A stretch of DNA of 64,000 nucleotides from contig NZ_CP063311.1 of the NCBI RefSeq assembly GCF_015245355.1, positions 2,100,339 to 2,164,338 on the forward strand, given 5' to 3'. This DNA is from Anabaenopsis elenkinii CCIBt3563. Lineage in GTDB: Bacteria > Cyanobacteriota > Cyanobacteriia > Cyanobacteriales > Nostocaceae. Below, one piece after another: positions 9,709-18,476 of this stretch (its first letter is position 1; the number at the start of each line of letters is the position of its first letter). Under the pieces are notes generated by a model that saw nothing but the letters and a program-made list of their open reading frames with translations, was not told where the DNA came from and did not search any database. The position numbers and the translations under genes were made by a program.

Positions 9709-9986
9709 GGTAGAGTAGTATTGACCCCTCACCTTACAAAAGGTTGGGGTATATGGCTTACAGCAGCGCTTCGCCTAAATGCTGTTGTAATGCACTAGTT
9801 AACTATTACGGAAGTTCAATCAAAATAGCTGAAATAGTGATTCTAATGTATTGAACCTCGGTCGCTTGCTGGGTAAGGGTTTCAGGAGTTTTGTTAGTAT
9901 GCTAAAGTCCATTTCAGCCGTTAAGTTTATTGAACCTCGGAAAGTGCCTCTAGACTTCTTACTGGGACTGTGTTTAAAATGGAGGG
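9709..9986 (+). promoter_or_regulatory. Putative CRISPR leader
   Basis: This is a non-coding stretch directly upstream of the first CRISPR repeat. The 12-mer ATTGAACCTCGG occurs twice, at 9850-9861 and 9929-9940. The leader side is inferred from the repeat polarity (GGAAAC at the right end of each repeat, as in cyanobacterial crRNA 5' tags) and from the degenerate repeat at the far right end. Confidence 0.6.
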
Positions 9987-11788
9987 GACCGCTTCCCTCT
10001 GGGAAGTGGAATTAATGGAAACTTAACACGGGCTTGCCCTGTTCTAAATAGTCCTTTGCGACCGCTTCCCTCTGGGAAGTGGAATTAATGGAAACATAAG
10101 CCTTTAATAAGTGTTGTTAAAGGTTAAAGCGACCGCTTCCCTCTGGGAAGTGGAATTAATGGAAACCAGTGTTTTCTATATTGTTCTTGCTTCTTATTAT
10201 GTGTGACCGCTTCCCTCTGGGAAGTGGAATTAATGGAAACCTTGTATGCATTGCGCTGCATCAGTTCAAACTCTTTGTAGACCGCTTCCCTCTGGGAAGT
10301 GGAATTAATGGAAACTTGTCTGATTGGTCTGTAGAATCCCAAAATCCTTCAAGACCGCTTCCCTCTGGGAAGTGGAATTAATGGAAACGCTACACCACCC
10401 TTACTGTTTGAAACTGCTATTACTTTGACCGCTTCCCTCTGGGAAGTGGAATTAATGGAAACAATCAATAAGGTTTAGAAACATGGCTGAAGAAAACGAC
10501 CGCTTCCCTCTGGGAAGTGGAATTAATGGAAACTAATATACAGAAGTCACAAAATAATGCTGCTAGAGAGACCGCTTCCCTCTGGGAAGTGGAATTAATG
10601 GAAACTAGAAGCTGAACAAGCTTTTTCTCTTCAGCCTTGCAGACCGCTTCCCTCTGGGAAGTGGAATTAATGGAAACTCTACCGCGATAAATAACAAGAG
10701 CTGGTAGCATATGAAGACCGCTTCCCTCTGGGAAGTGGAATTAATGGAAACTGACAATTTGTAGAAGGAGAGACCCCGCTATAAGTTGACCGCTTCCCTC
10801 TGGGAAGTGGAATTAATGGAAACTTGGTGCGCTCATTCTCCCCTATCCAGCCAATGACACCAGGACCGCTTCCCTCTGGGAAGTGGAATTAATGGAAACG
10901 CGAAATCGCACAAACTCAGCTTTAAATGCCTTCTTAGGACCGCTTCCCTCTGGGAAGTGGAATTAATGGAAACCTCAACCCCTCTTTCCACGGAGGTGAA
11001 TTCGGAAATGACCGCTTCCCTCTGGGAAGTGGAATTAATGGAAACGTGATGTGCAGGCAGCTACCCTTAAAAGGATGTTAGAGACCGCTTCCCTCTGGGA
11101 AGTGGAATTAATGGAAACTTAGATTTAAGGTCTTCAAAAATTAGTCTTAACGTTGACCGCTTCCCTCTGGGAAGTGGAATTAATGGAAACTCATTCCGTA
11201 GCTGGTTGTTAACAACTAAGGAGTTGTTAAACCGGACCGCTTCCCTCTGGGAAGTGGAATTAATGGAAACTCAGAGACAAACCTAAGTCCTCAAGCCGAT
11301 CCCTTAGCGACCGCTTCCCTCTGGGAAGTGGAATTAATGGAAACAATGTGAGACAAAAGAGCCGAGAATTGACCATAGGGGCGACCGCTTCCCTCTGGGA
11401 AGTGGAATTAATGGAAACGCACACACGCATATCCCTTGGGATTTCTTCAAGCAGACCGCTTCCCTCTGGGAAGTGGAATTAATGGAAACCTGGAAAGGCT
11501 GAACTCTTTTTTTCCTGATGGAGAAAAGACCGCTTCCCTCTGGGAAGTGGAATTAATGGAAACTTTCAGCGGCAGGGGTCTTTCCACTAAATGGGATTGA
11601 TGACCGCTTCCCTCTGGGAAGTGGAATTAATGGAAACTAAGCGCAGGGTTGTTAACAACCTGCTGCTATGGGACTAGACCGCTTCCCTCTGGGAAGTGGA
11701 ATTAATGGAAACGACATCGTAGGCTTCGTAGCCTAGATATACACACAATGCAGACCGCTTCCCTCTGGGAAGTGGAATTAATGGAAAC
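9987..11788 (+). CRISPR. CRISPR array 1: 25 copies of a 36-bp repeat
   Basis: Twenty-five apparently identical 36-bp repeats start GACCGCTTCCC, contain the inner palindrome CTTCCC-TCT-GGGAAG and end TTAATGGAAAC. They are separated by 24 unique spacers, mostly 35-40 bp (one of 44). Repeat starts include 9987, 10060, 10131, 10205, 10280 and 10353, the last being 11753. The GGAAAC end is the expected crRNA 5' handle, so transcription is probably left to right. Similar repeats occur with type III or I-D systems in cyanobacteria, but the subtype cannot be set without cas genes, and none are in this window. Confidence 0.98.
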
Positions 11789-11807
11789 ACACTAATCGAA
11801 TGGAAAC
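11789..11807 (+). CRISPR. Truncated array-2 repeat fused to the last array-1 repeat
   Basis: These 19 bp (ACACTAATCGAATGGAAAC) are exactly positions 18-36 of the array-2 repeat. They follow the last array-1 repeat with no spacer between. The first 17 bp of that repeat and whatever preceded it are missing, so two arrays were joined here by a deletion or recombination. Confidence 0.9.
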
Positions 11808-11845
11808 TTCAGGAGTTGCAGGAGTTGCAGGAGTTTCAGCGGCAG

Positions 11846-12336
11846 GTCCCCACTCGCTGGGGACACTAATCGAATGGAAACGCTAAGTAAACGTTGTTAA
11901 GGGAGTCTTGTTAACAAGACTCCCTTAAGTCCCCACTCGCTGGGGACACTAATCGAATGGAAACCGCTGTCTTTTCAACCACCGGTGCTTCAACAGCCTG
12001 AGTCCCCACTCGCTGGGGACACTAATCGAATGGAAACTCAACCAGCGGGAAAAATTGAACAAAAAGCATATCTACGTCCCCACTCGCTGGGGACACTAAT
12101 CGAATGGAAACGGGCAGCCCCTGAAGACCAACCCTTTGTGGGCAGGTTGTCCCCACTCGCTGGGGACACTAATCGAATGGAAACAAGCAAGAGCTTATTT
12201 GACTTTTAACGTACGGGGTTTTTCGGCGTCCCCACTCGCTGGGGACACTAATCGAATGGAAACAATGCAGGGAACTCCCTCCTGTAGTCTTCTGTGGTGT
12301 GTCCCCACTCGCTGGGGACACTAATTGAATGGAAAC
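11846..12336 (+). CRISPR. CRISPR array 2: 7 copies of a second 36-bp repeat
   Basis: The repeat starts GTCCCCACTCGCTGGGGAC and ends CGAATGGAAAC. Starts are at 11846, 11929, 12002, 12076, 12149, 12228 and 12301. The last copy has T in place of C at repeat position 26, as is usual at the leader-distal end. Spacers are 37-47 bp. The spacer before the first full copy (11808-11845) carries the tandem word AGGAGTTGC. After the last repeat, 34 bp resemble one more spacer before the sequence turns into psbA. It differs from array 1 but shares its polarity and handle, so both may serve related Cas complexes. Confidence 0.97.
11897..11928. repeat. Perfect 32-bp palindrome inside a CRISPR spacer
   Basis: Arms of 14 bp beginning TTAAGGGAGTCTTG meet at a central TTAA. 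The palindrome fills the right two-thirds of a 47-bp spacer and abuts the next repeat. Its centre TTGTTAACAA also occurs in two spacers of array 1. Confidence 0.95.
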
Positions 12337-12370
12337 TCGCATCTGACCCCGTCTCCGCAGGCAAGCATAA

Positions 12371-12502
<132 letters not shown>

Positions 12503-12539
12503 TTAATGGCTAATTAATCAAGTTTAGCTGAATCAAAAT

Positions 12540-12567
12540 CGCCTCTCAGAAATGAGGGGCGTTTTTT
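12540..12567 (+). terminator. Terminator of the psbA remnant
   Basis: Stem CGCC-TCTCA/TGAGG-GGCG with loop GAAA, then six T. It is retained although the gene upstream is lost, and it would end any CRISPR precursor transcript. Confidence 0.85.
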
Positions 12568-12730
12568 GGTTTGGGTTTTTTGGTTTGGGTGATGTTACTG
12601 TATTCCTACTTCTCGACCTCCAGAACCGAAAATAATTTCACAAGTCTATAGGCAAAACATAGTAAGATTAGGGGTAATAAAAAATTAACCTTGCCCCTAA
12701 AAAAAATTAGTGTAAAGTGGTAAGATTTAA

Positions 12731-13258
12731 TTATTCGCTGTTTAAACGCCGAAAATCCCAAGGCATCTGAGGACGGCGTTGATTCCAAAAACCTAATTTC
12801 TGACTCTTGGCAGATTTCTCTGCCTGCAATAAACTATTTCTAGACTCTGGACAATTGCGCAGGAAATAGTGATAAACTACAGCTTTCCCTTCTTCGACCA
12901 TACTTAGGCTAATATTGCGATCGCCTACAAACACCTCAGATACTAAGCGATCATATTCATCAGTATACAGGGGTTTTAATCTTACCTCCTGTCCAGGAGA
13001 GAGCAACTGTTTTAATCTGGCGGTTGATCTACTCCCCCAGGGTTTCTGTTTTCTTTCCGGTGCGTCAATACAAGCTAAACGTACGGTAACTGTTTGTTCA
13101 TGGTGTTTCACATCAATAGTATCGCCGTCTATAACTCTCAAGACCGTGGTGGGAGTATGATCATTGGTAGTTTTATCAATATTTCCAGGTAATAGTTGAC
13201 ATCCTACTACAGGAATATAAAGTATCATAAATACCAGGATGGGAATTTTTTTCAACAT
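12731..13258 (-). CDS. SNase-like thermonuclease, probably an exported lipoprotein
   Basis: The 175-residue protein starts with a hydrophobic segment ending VVGCQL, which resembles a lipobox. A staphylococcal-nuclease OB-fold domain follows. The catalytic pattern is visible: DGDTI, then R and D/E in RLACIDAPER, and the second Arg in DEYDRLV. Such enzymes cut DNA and RNA with Ca2+ outside the cytoplasm. It follows the ABC exporter gene by 5 bp on the same strand, so the two are probably co-transcribed. Confidence 0.85.
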   Translation of the reverse strand: MLKKIPILVFMILYIPVVGCQLLPGNIDKTTNDHTPTTVLRVIDGDTIDVKHHEQTVTVRLACIDAPERKQKPWGSRSTARLKQLLSPGQEVRLKPLYTDEYDRLVSEVFVGDRNISLSMVEEGKAVVYHYFLRNCPESRNSLLQAEKSAKSQKLGFWNQRRPQMPWDFRRLNSE

Positions 13259-13263
13259 TGTTT

Positions 13264-15009
13264 TTAACTCCCCTCGGGTAGATGACCTTGTTGCTGTCTG
13301 AGATAAAATCGGGCGTAGCGTTGGTTAAGTGCTAATAATTCTGTGTGGGTTCCTGATTCAACAATTTTCCCTTTTTCCATCACTAAAATGCGATCGCATC
13401 GGCGCACAGTGCTTAAGCGGTGAGCTATAATAAACACCGTGCGATGCTGCATCAGTCTTTCTAAAGCTTCTTGTACTAATGCTTCCGACTCAGAATCTAA
13501 GGCAGATGTAGCCTCATCTAAAATCAAAACTTGCGGGTTGAGAAATACCGCCCGGGCGATCGCGATTCTTTGGCGTTGTCCACCGGATAAATTTACCCCC
13601 CGCTCACCCACCCAAGTATAGTAACCCTCTGGTAACTGAGTAATAAACTGGTGGGCATTGGCAATTTTAGCAGCTTCCGCCACTGCTTCCATATCAAAAT
13701 CATCTTGACCGAAAGCAATATTTTGGGCAATAGTTCCCGAAAACATCACGGTTTCTTGGGGGACAATACCAATTTGTCGGCGTAGACTATGAAGCTGAAC
13801 ATCGCGAATATCTACACCATCAATCAAAATTTTACCTGCTTGGGGGTCATAAAACCGAGGCAGCAGATTGACAAAGGTAGTTTTACCAGCACCGGAAGCA
13901 CCCACCAAGGCGATCGCTTCTCCCGGTAAGGCCAATAAACTGATATCTTGTAATACCGGTTCCCCTGGTTTATAGGCAAAACACACATGACAATATTCTA
14001 CTTGCCCTTTCACCGGGGGTAAAGCGATCGCGGGAGACTTTTCTAATATCGTTGGTTGCATAGCCATCAACTCAAAAACCCGGTCTACAGATGCTTCACC
14101 TTGTTTAAATTCGTTGTAGTTATGAGTAGTATGACCAATGGGGTCAATTAACAACGCCGCCGCCGTTAAGTAACTAAAAAACTCTCCCACTGTCAAATTA
14201 TTTTGGGCAATTTGCCATGCTCCCACTATTAATAAAAATATCGCACTGACAGCCTCTAAAAAGCCCACTATAGGTATTTGAACTGCTTTGAGGCGCTCGG
14301 CGGAGTATTTAGCTTGAAAACTGCGTTCTGCTTCATTTCCAAAGCGAGCAATTTCATAATTTTCCGCTGCAAAAGCTTGGACTAAACGGATACCGCTAAA
14401 TACCTCCGTGAGAATTGCGGATAACCCAGATACACGATTTTGACTTTTCAGGGAGTAGTGACGTAAACGTTCACCAAACCAGCCAATTAAAACTCCCATC
14501 AATGGCGCTACAATCACTGTAGCTAAAGTCAGTTGCCAATTCAGGTAAATCATGTAGATGGGTATAGCCAGCAACTGCAAAATACAGGGTATAAAGTCGT
14601 GAAATACTCTATTTACCACTTCCCCCACCCGGTCAACATCTTCCGTGAGGCGGTAAGATAAATCACCGGCTTTTGCCGTTTCAAAATAGCTCAAATCCAG
14701 TTTTTGCAGATGGGAGTAAACCCGCTTGCGGAGGTCAAAAGCTACCCTTAAAGCCACCTTCGCCATGTACATATCCTGCACAGACTGAAAAAAGCCCCGC
14801 ACCAAAAACACTAAAAGCAGCATTCCGGCTAATTGAGCGATCGCCACTATATCACCTTTACCAAAGGGTTCAGCCAATCTACCCGCGAGATTAATTAAAG
14901 TTAAAGTCGCCAGCACATAACCGATAATCCCCACAAATCCCTTAGTAATATTTTGCCAATGGGGACCCAAATAAGGTAATAATTGCCAGTAATGAGAATG
15001 AGTTTTCAA
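13264..15009 (-). CDS. ABC exporter, fused permease and ATPase (MsbA/HepA-like)
   Basis: At 581 residues it has the half-transporter plan: about six membrane helices in the first 300 residues, then an ATPase with Walker A GASGAGKT near 368, signature LSGGQRQR near 472 and Walker B VLILDEATSALD near 493. It would work as a homodimer in the plasma membrane exporting a lipid or hydrophobic substrate. Close family members include MsbA and the heterocyst exporter HepA, but the sequence alone does not choose between them. The downstream nuclease gene is 5 bp away. The tnpA remnant upstream points into its promoter region. Confidence 0.88.
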   Translation of the reverse strand: MKTHSHYWQLLPYLGPHWQNITKGFVGIIGYVLATLTLINLAGRLAEPFGKGDIVAIAQLAGMLLLVFLVRGFFQSVQDMYMAKVALRVAFDLRKRVYSHLQKLDLSYFETAKAGDLSYRLTEDVDRVGEVVNRVFHDFIPCILQLLAIPIYMIYLNWQLTLATVIVAPLMGVLIGWFGERLRHYSLKSQNRVSGLSAILTEVFSGIRLVQAFAAENYEIARFGNEAERSFQAKYSAERLKAVQIPIVGFLEAVSAIFLLIVGAWQIAQNNLTVGEFFSYLTAAALLIDPIGHTTHNYNEFKQGEASVDRVFELMAMQPTILEKSPAIALPPVKGQVEYCHVCFAYKPGEPVLQDISLLALPGEAIALVGASGAGKTTFVNLLPRFYDPQAGKILIDGVDIRDVQLHSLRRQIGIVPQETVMFSGTIAQNIAFGQDDFDMEAVAEAAKIANAHQFITQLPEGYYTWVGERGVNLSGGQRQRIAIARAVFLNPQVLILDEATSALDSESEALVQEALERLMQHRTVFIIAHRLSTVRRCDRILVMEKGKIVESGTHTELLALNQRYARFYLRQQQGHLPEGS

Positions 15010-15060
15010 GCTGTAAATTCCACAAAAATATTTTTTCTTGTTGAGACCAATAATACAACG

Positions 15061-15106
15061 GCGAGCTAGCCCCTAGATTCTATTTATGGGGGCTAGCCGT
15101 TGGCGA
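15061..15106. repeat. Hairpin upstream of the ABC exporter gene
   Basis: The arms CTAGCCCC and GGGGGCTAG form a strong stem with a loop of about 13 nt. It lies between the IS element and the exporter start. It could mark the outer edge of the IS insertion or act as a terminator for transcripts leaving tnpA. Confidence 0.45.
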
Positions 15107-15226
15107 TTTTAATCGCTGTGAAGTTTCTTTGGTTCTTCGGTACTTTTTATGGAGAACCCAGTTCAAAATCATTGAAAGCCTTATTGTGTCGGCATTTCAT
15201 TGAAAATATTGGGCATAATTGTTTAT

Positions 15227-15247
15227 AACCCTTACGGGGTAAGGGTT
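15227..15247. repeat. Left-end hairpin of the IS200/IS605 element
   Basis: A perfect 9-bp stem AACCCTTAC/GTAAGGGTT with loop GGG sits just past the tnpA 3' end. IS200/IS605 elements carry such sub-terminal hairpins as the TnpA recognition site. The exact cleavage point is not determined. Confidence 0.55.
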
Positions 15248-15279
15248 TTGTTGTTATCAATCCTCGATTACCATAAAAT

Positions 15280-15685
15280 CTACGCAAGAACCGTTTCTTT
15301 TTGATTTTGAATGTACATTTTAATTGTCTCTAGTGGCGCACCCCCGACAGTGGAAACAAAATAAGAATTAGTCCATAAAGTAGGTAATCTACGTTTCAAT
15401 TGGTGGAAATTCTAATCGTAAATACCTAGAAGTTGCACCCTTAAATCTTTTTACAAATCGATGTATTCCAAACTGAGGGTCAACTTCTACCAATAAATGC
15501 ACATGGTCTGGCATGATTTCCATCTCTATAATTTCAATGTTAATTTCAATCGCTATTTGAGCAAGTAACTCTTTTAAGCGAGAAGCGATCGCGTTCACGA
15601 GAACTGGTATTCTATATTTAGGACAAAAAATAACATGATATTTACACAAATAAACAACATTCTTGTTTGATTTGAATTTTTGCAT
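15280..15685 (-). pseudogene. tnpA: IS200/IS605 transposase TnpA (Y1, HUH), frameshifted
   Basis: The first part reads normally from the ATG at 15685 (MQKFKSNKNVVYLCKYHVIF) and has the metal-binding HUH motif in MPDHVHLLVE. The frame closes early, after LEFPPIET at about 15389. Skipping one base restores a typical C-terminus (KRRLPTLWTNSYF, VGGAPLETIKMYIQNQ) down to the TAG at 15280. The catalytic tyrosine of the Y1 family (in KMYIQNQ) lies only in the shifted part. Removing one A from the CCACCAATTG context repairs it. Without programmed frameshifting this transposase is dead. It is divergent from tnpB, with 76 bp between the starts. Confidence 0.85.
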
Positions 15686-15761
15686 GGAACCCTGTTGACT
15701 TATGCAGCTACAGGCTATAATTATTTTAAGCAAAGAGAAATATCAAGGAGGTGATTCAAGA

Positions 15762-16940
15762 GTGTTGGTAATGGAGTACAAAGCAGTTGTCAAAAAAGCG
15801 CAGTCAAAAGCCATAGATGAAGCTATTCGCACCAGTCAGTTTGTTAGGAACAAGGTGCTTAGATACTGGATAGATAATCGCGGTATTGGCAAAAAAGAAT
15901 TGTACAAATACAACACTCAATTACGAGCAGAATATGAATTTGTGAGAGATTTGAGCAGTCACGCTTGTCAAGCGTCTGTTGAGAATGTAGAACGTGCTAT
16001 CAGTAGATTTTTCGCTAACTGCAAGGCTAGAAAACCCAGAAACAAAGGGTATCCAAGATTTAAAAAGCATAGTCGCTCTGTTGAATATAAACAACAATCT
16101 TGGAAGCTTCACCCCACAAAACGTCGTATTACCTTTACTGATAAAAAAGGCATTGGTGAACTCAAATTGTTGGGTAAGTGGGATATCCACACTTATCCTG
16201 TAGAGCTAATTAAGAGAGTTAGGATTGTTCGCCGTGCAGATGGATATTATGTTCAGTTCTGTGTGAAAGCAGATAATAAACAGGAAGCTCCATTAACTAC
16301 ATCTGAAATTGGTATCGATGTAGGGTTAGAGTATTTCTACTCTGATAGCAATGGCAATCATCAAGAAAACCCTAGATATTTACGTAAAGCTGAAAAAGAT
16401 ATCAAGCGAGTTCAGCGCAGTATTTACAAGAAAAAGAAAGGGTCATCTGGTAGAAAGAAAGCCAGTGGTGTTTATGCTCGCAAACATTTAAAAGTAACTC
16501 GACAAAGGAATGAACACGCCAAACGATTGGCGCGTAACTTATGCCTAGCTAACGCTAAGGTGGTCTTGGAAGATTTAAATGTTAGTGGGTTGGTGAGAAA
16601 CCACAAGCTTGCTAAGAGTATTTCTGATGCGTCTTGGTACAACTTTCGCCAGTGGCTCGAATACTTTGGAGAGAAATTTGGACGGGAAATAATCGCTGTT
16701 CCGCCTCATTTTACTAGCCAAGAATGCAGTAATTGTGGTGCAATAGTTTACAAATCACTTAGCACTAGAACTCATTCTTGCTTGCATTGTGGTCACATAG
16801 AACAACGTGATGTGAATGCAGCCAAAGTAATTTTAAGTCGTGCAAACGCTAGGGGTGGGCAACCCCAAAGTAACGCCAGTCGAGATGTTCCCTCTACTTC
16901 TGTTGGTCGTAAGACCTCCAAAGGCAAGGAACGTCAGTGA
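15762..16940 (+). CDS. tnpB: IS200/IS605 TnpB, RNA-guided nuclease
   Basis: About 392 residues from the GTG at 15762, chosen because a strong ribosome site AAGGAGGTGA sits at 15745-15754; ATG 15771 is the alternative. All three RuvC acids are present: IGIDVGLEY near 185, VVLEDLN near 270 and DVNAAKV near 349. An intact zinc finger (CSNCG and CLHCG) lies near 321-342. TnpB uses an omega-RNA from the element's right end to cut DNA next to a TAM. This copy looks active although its TnpA partner is frameshifted, so it is a good candidate for a domesticated or selfish homing function. Confidence 0.92.
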   Translation: MLVMEYKAVVKKAQSKAIDEAIRTSQFVRNKVLRYWIDNRGIGKKELYKYNTQLRAEYEFVRDLSSHACQASVENVERAISRFFANCKARKPRNKGYPRFKKHSRSVEYKQQSWKLHPTKRRITFTDKKGIGELKLLGKWDIHTYPVELIKRVRIVRRADGYYVQFCVKADNKQEAPLTTSEIGIDVGLEYFYSDSNGNHQENPRYLRKAEKDIKRVQRSIYKKKKGSSGRKKASGVYARKHLKVTRQRNEHAKRLARNLCLANAKVVLEDLNVSGLVRNHKLAKSISDASWYNFRQWLEYFGEKFGREIIAVPPHFTSQECSNCGAIVYKSLSTRTHSCLHCGHIEQRDVNAAKVILSRANARGGQPQSNASRDVPSTSVGRKTSKGKERQ

Positions 16941-16980
16941 CGCTGGAATCCCCTGCTTTCAGGCATGGGGAGTGTCAAAT
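16920..16980 (+). ncRNA. IS right end and probable omega-RNA 3' part
   Basis: Just after the tnpB stop, AATCCCCTGC and GCATGGGGAG form the hairpin typical of cyanobacterial IS200/IS605 right ends, followed by TGTCAA. In characterised elements the omega-RNA covers the tnpB 3' end and the right end and carries the guide just outside. The RNA boundaries here are inferred. Confidence 0.5.
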
Positions 16981-17196
16981 TATCACATTAATCTCAACCA
17001 TATATTTGATCGACACTCATGGGGCAATCATTGGTATAATGTAGTGGGCAGAATCCCCCGCTGTACCAAAAAAGTAATTCCTAATTATGGGCGAAATTAT
17101 GGGCGAAAAAACTCACAGTTCCTATTCTCGCCCACAGTAATTGTACAGAAACACCTACTATCTTAACTACAGTCTTAACTACACTTGCTCCCCAAG

Positions 17197-18135
17197 TTAC
17201 TGATGCATTTGGGTAGCTTTGAGCATATGGTAGGTAATAATCAACTGCGTCAGCGCTAGAGGATAACTTTGCAAAGTTTCCCCAGTAGTTCCCGCAACTT
17301 TCCCGAGTTCGGGATTAACTTCGCGATCGCATACATTTAGTAAGTAAGGCATATCCGAACATAAAATATGCTCTAACTTACTCACCTGTTCTAAAGTGGC
17401 GTGACCATCAACCTCCAGCACATCCACAGGTTTACCCATATCCCGGTCTAATCCTAACCGGATTGCCGAATCAGAATTAGCATCAGTTAAGTTGAGCAGT
17501 GAGGTAAAATTAGGATGGGGGATTGTTGGCCGCAATACCAACCGCACATTTAAATGTCCATTGTTGCGATCGGAATCATCACCAGCAGGATAAAAACTTA
17601 CCACTATATCAGACCATTGTCGCTGGGGACGAATAAAACTTTCTGAATCTGGTTCCCGCTTTTCCAGCTCTGCTAAAACTTGCTCTGGTGTGTACCCCCG
17701 CTTTTGGGTGTCACGTTTAACCTTCCATTCGGCCCGTAGTCCTTCCGGGGGGGCTAAATAAACTTTCACATCGTAAGCTTCACGAGCTACCCGAGTAGAA
17801 TAACCAAGTAACCCTTCAATAATTACAAATTTTGTGGGCTGAATGTACTGTGGACGCTCGAATGTACCTGTTTTATGGCTGTATACGGGTTTAAGAATGG
17901 GTTGTCCAGTCCGCAGCAAAGATAAGTGCTGCTGCATAATATCCAGGTGATTACAGTCAGGGTGTAGGGCGGTAATACCAATTTCTCCCCGTTCTTGACG
18001 ATCATAACGGTGATAATCATCGGTGCAGATGACAGTGACATTTTCAAGTCCGAGGACTTGAGCAATTCCCCTAGTCAGTGTTGTTTTACCTGCGGCGCTG
18101 TCACCGACAATTCCCAAAATTATTGGACGTCCCAT
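17197..18135 (-). CDS. Phosphoribulokinase/uridine kinase family P-loop kinase (PRK paralogue)
   Basis: The 312-residue protein opens with a P loop GDSAAGKTT at residues 11-19 and has DDYHRYDR near 40, HPDCNHLD near 58 and IIEGLLG near 107, as in the PRK/Udk family. The Calvin-cycle PRK of cyanobacteria starts differently and is slightly longer, so this is more likely a second PRK-like kinase than the main enzyme. The substrate is unknown: ribulose 5-phosphate, a nucleoside or another sugar phosphate. It is divergent from the ATP-grasp gene across 341 bp, and the pair may share regulation. Confidence 0.75.
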   Translation of the reverse strand: MGRPIILGIVGDSAAGKTTLTRGIAQVLGLENVTVICTDDYHRYDRQERGEIGITALHPDCNHLDIMQQHLSLLRTGQPILKPVYSHKTGTFERPQYIQPTKFVIIEGLLGYSTRVAREAYDVKVYLAPPEGLRAEWKVKRDTQKRGYTPEQVLAELEKREPDSESFIRPQRQWSDIVVSFYPAGDDSDRNNGHLNVRLVLRPTIPHPNFTSLLNLTDANSDSAIRLGLDRDMGKPVDVLEVDGHATLEQVSKLEHILCSDMPYLLNVCDREVNPELGKVAGTTGETLQSYPLALTQLIITYHMLKATQMHQ

Positions 18136-18476
18136 GATTCCCCTCCGGATATGAACAACCAGTATAGTAATAAACGTTTTTAGTTAATTTTTATATTTTA
18201 GAAGGTAATTGACCCATTAACTCAAGTCAAACATCCTGCGTAACATCTCTATACATTCAATTTATTTGTGTTTACTTATAATTAAGTAGGTCAACACAGT
18301 TAAACATCAACACATCCAACACCTGTTTGAAAAGTTGTTGTTTGAAGTCGAGTTAATTAAGTGTTTTTAGTGCTTAACTGAGTAATCAAAGAAGTGTTGT
18401 ATATTGGGGTATGTGATGCTTTTTGGTATATACCAGAGAGGTAAGCAGTTTTGGGAATCAAAACGGACTAGGGATT
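18136..18476. other. Divergent promoter region, kinase/ATP-grasp pair
   Basis: This AT-rich region holds no gene. It must carry promoters in both directions. I see no strong palindrome that would mark an operator. Confidence 0.5.

Noticed and set aside
10124..10710. Open frames running through the CRISPR arrays on both strands
   Set aside because: They are repeats of one peptide caused by the CRISPR repeat itself and have no independent coding signal.
12606..12788. A small frame overlapping the 3' end of the SNase gene
   Set aside because: It lies largely in untranslated AT-rich sequence and overlaps a gene with clear motifs.
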